Shown here: in pieces, positions 14,376 through 15,656 of the stretch
Position numbering within the stretch: position 1 is the first letter of the stretch
Layout: every line of letters begins with the position of its first letter
Source of the DNA: Chitinophagaceae bacterium
GTDB taxonomy: Bacteria; Bacteroidota; Bacteroidia; Chitinophagales; Chitinophagaceae
Reading direction: 5' to 3'
Assembly: GCA_025362915.1 (NCBI GenBank)
Contig: JANYEU010000121.1
Location: forward strand, 1-15,656
Length of the DNA stretch: 15,656 nt
Notes under the pieces: generated by a model
What the model saw: only the letters and a program-made list of their open reading frames with translations
Database searches by the model: none
What the model was told of the DNA's origin: nothing
Program-made: the position numbers and the translations under genes

Positions 14376-14458
14376 ATACCAATGTTGTTATGGGTCATAA
14401 CAACATTGGTATGCCCCATAACATGATTGGTATGCTCCATAACAACATTGGTATTTTG
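14376..14458. repeat. perfect 17-bp hairpin followed by 21-bp direct repeats
   Basis: ATACCAATGTTGTTATG (14376-14392), loop GGT, and its exact inverse complement (14396-14412) form a perfect stem. The right arm is the first part of three head-to-tail 21-bp units at 14396-14416, 14417-14437 and 14438-14458, each containing CATAAC, then ATTGGTAT. It lies in the 286-bp gap between the divergent ABC ATPase and aminopeptidase P genes. No gene ends here and no T-run follows, so it is not a standard terminator. Confidence 0.9.
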
Positions 14459-14527
14459 TATAACGATGCCTCTTTCACCTATCATCTATCCAAAACATTT
14501 ATCTTGCACGCCTTAAACTTATAGTTA

Positions 14528-15656
14528 ATGAAGTACCTGCCGCTCAATCCATCGATATTTATTAATAACCGCAAACGTTTTGTGGCGCGGATGCAACCTA
14601 ACAGTATTGCAATATTTGTGAGCAATGATGAGTTTCCTAAAAATGGGGATGCCATCCATAAGTTCAAACAAAACAGTGACCTTTTCTGGCTTTCAGGGAT
14701 AGAACAGGAGGAAAGCATGGTGATTTTATTCCCCGATCTCTATGATGAACAATATAGGGAAGTGTTGGTGTTGGTTCGCCCAAATGAGTTAAAAGAGAAG
14801 TGGGATGGAAAGCGGTTTAGGGCAAAAGAAGCAACGGCTATCTCTGGTATCAATACAATAGTTTGGGTTGATTCGCTCGATGCACTATTGCAAACTTGGA
14901 TTCATTCAGCTGATAATATTTACCTTAATACCAATGAAAACGATAGGAAGGCAGGCAATATCCGCTCGCATGAATATCGTTTTATAGATGAGATGAAAAG
15001 CAAGTATCCATTGCATAATTATTTCCGTTCGGCAAAACTATTAAAGGGATTGCGTGGCGTAAAGACCAAGGAAGAGGTGGAAGTTTTGCAAACGGCGATA
15101 GATATTACACAAAAGACTTTTGAAAGAGTGCTTGGTTTTGTAAAGTCTGGCGTAATGGAATATGAAATTGAAGCAGAGATATTTCATGAGTTCCTGCGTA
15201 ATAGGGCAACGGGAGAGGCTTATGGAAGCATCATTGCCAGTGGCGATAGGGCAAGAACGTTGCATTACGTAAACAACAATGAGGAATGTAAGGATGGAGA
15301 ATTATTGCTGATGGATTTTGGTGCTGAATATGGTGGTTACTGTGCAGACCTTACACGGACGATACCGGTGAATGGTAAGTTTACCGATAGGCAAAAAGAG
15401 GTGTACAATGCTTGTTTAGCGATTCATAATTATGCAAAAAGTATCCTGAAACCAGGCATTTCGGTGGTTGATTATACAGATAAGGTAGGGGAGGAGGCAA
15501 CAAGGCAGTTTGTTCAAATTGGTTTGCTGACGCAAGAAGAAGTGGATAAGGAGGATGGTAAGAATGCTTATAGAAAGTATTTGTATCATGGCATTTCCCA
15601 CCATTTAGGTATTGATGTGCACGATTTGGGAACAAGGACAGAGCCTTTGCAAGCAG
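14528..15656 (+). CDS. pepP: aminopeptidase P family metallopeptidase, 3' end outside window
   Basis: About 376 residues are visible and the frame is open at the window edge. The enzyme removes an N-terminal residue preceding proline, in the cytoplasm, using two metal ions. Residues about 1-140 match the aminopeptidase P N-domain (NPSIFINNRKRFVARMQPNSIAIF, then KQNSDLFWLSGIEQEESMVIL). The M24 creatinase-fold domain begins near residue 175 (LRGVKTKEEVEVLQTAIDITQ). Metal ligands Asp263 (LLMDFGAEYGG) and Asp274 (CADLTRT) are 11 residues apart, as in the family. His358 (GISHHLG) is the third ligand and His365 (DVHD) the usual active-site His. The two Glu ligands should lie beyond 15656. Typical full length is about 430, so some 50 residues are missing. 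It is divergent from the ABC gene, with the 14376-14458 hairpin between them. No convincing TAnnTTTG promoter was found upstream. Confidence 0.95.
   Translation, partial: MKYLPLNPSIFINNRKRFVARMQPNSIAIFVSNDEFPKNGDAIHKFKQNSDLFWLSGIEQEESMVILFPDLYDEQYREVLVLVRPNELKEKWDGKRFRAKEATAISGINTIVWVDSLDALLQTWIHSADNIYLNTNENDRKAGNIRSHEYRFIDEMKSKYPLHNYFRSAKLLKGLRGVKTKEEVEVLQTAIDITQKTFERVLGFVKSGVMEYEIEAEIFHEFLRNRATGEAYGSIIASGDRARTLHYVNNNEECKDGELLLMDFGAEYGGYCADLTRTIPVNGKFTDRQKEVYNACLAIHNYAKSILKPGISVVDYTDKVGEEATRQFVQIGLLTQEEVDKEDGKNAYRKYLYHGISHHLGIDVHDLGTRTEPLQA

Noticed and set aside
14376..14412. Intrinsic terminator
   Set aside because: No gene ends at this point (the flanking genes diverge), and no T-run follows the stem on either strand.

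Overview
The window looks like chromosomal DNA of a Bacteroidota bacterium, probably of the order Chitinophagales (Chitinophagaceae-like). The reasons are a TonB-dependent receptor with an N-terminal carboxypeptidase-regulatory-like domain paired with a DUF4249 lipoprotein, the near absence of Shine-Dalgarno sequences, several matches to the Bacteroidota promoter -7 element TAnnTTTG, a two-domain MazG, and moderately AT-rich composition. The family-level placement is inference. No rRNA, tRNA, phage gene, transposase or CRISPR array is visible.

Layout, left to right. 1-439 (+) is the 3' part of a DUF1905/YdeI-type gene cut by the window edge. 490-3621 (-) is a two-gene outer-membrane uptake operon, a TonB-dependent receptor then a DUF4249 lipoprotein, with stop and start codons abutting. 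3908-4521 (+) is a VapBC-type toxin-antitoxin pair with a strong promoter match almost on its start codon. 4551-6704 (-) is a secreted (alpha/alpha)6-type glycoside-hydrolase-like protein. 6874-7335 (-) is a small four-helix membrane protein of unknown function. 7336-8112 holds no convincing gene but carries an 11-unit, 21-bp tandem repeat array with inverted flanks. 8113-8886 (+) is mazG, and 9006-12743 (+) is a 1245-residue NtrY-like membrane histidine kinase. 12846-13520 (+) is a second antitoxin/PIN-toxin pair of another family. Its 3' end overlaps by 17 bp the convergent ABC-transporter ATPase gene at 13504-14241 (-), which has about 47 codons made of heptamer repeat DNA inserted in frame. 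14242-14527 is an intergenic gap with a perfect 17-bp hairpin and three 21-bp repeats. 14528 to the right edge is an aminopeptidase P gene, cut by the edge.

Most genes are single-function chromosomal housekeeping or envelope genes that do not form one pathway. The receptor and DUF4249 lipoprotein probably form one import complex. The two toxin-antitoxin modules are self-contained.

The most unusual content is the repeat DNA. Three unrelated repeat loci within 7 kb (7465-7838, 13930-14068, 14376-14458) share a 7- or 21-bp period and each pairs direct copies with an inverted copy. One of them sits inside, and is translated as part of, an otherwise intact ABC ATPase.
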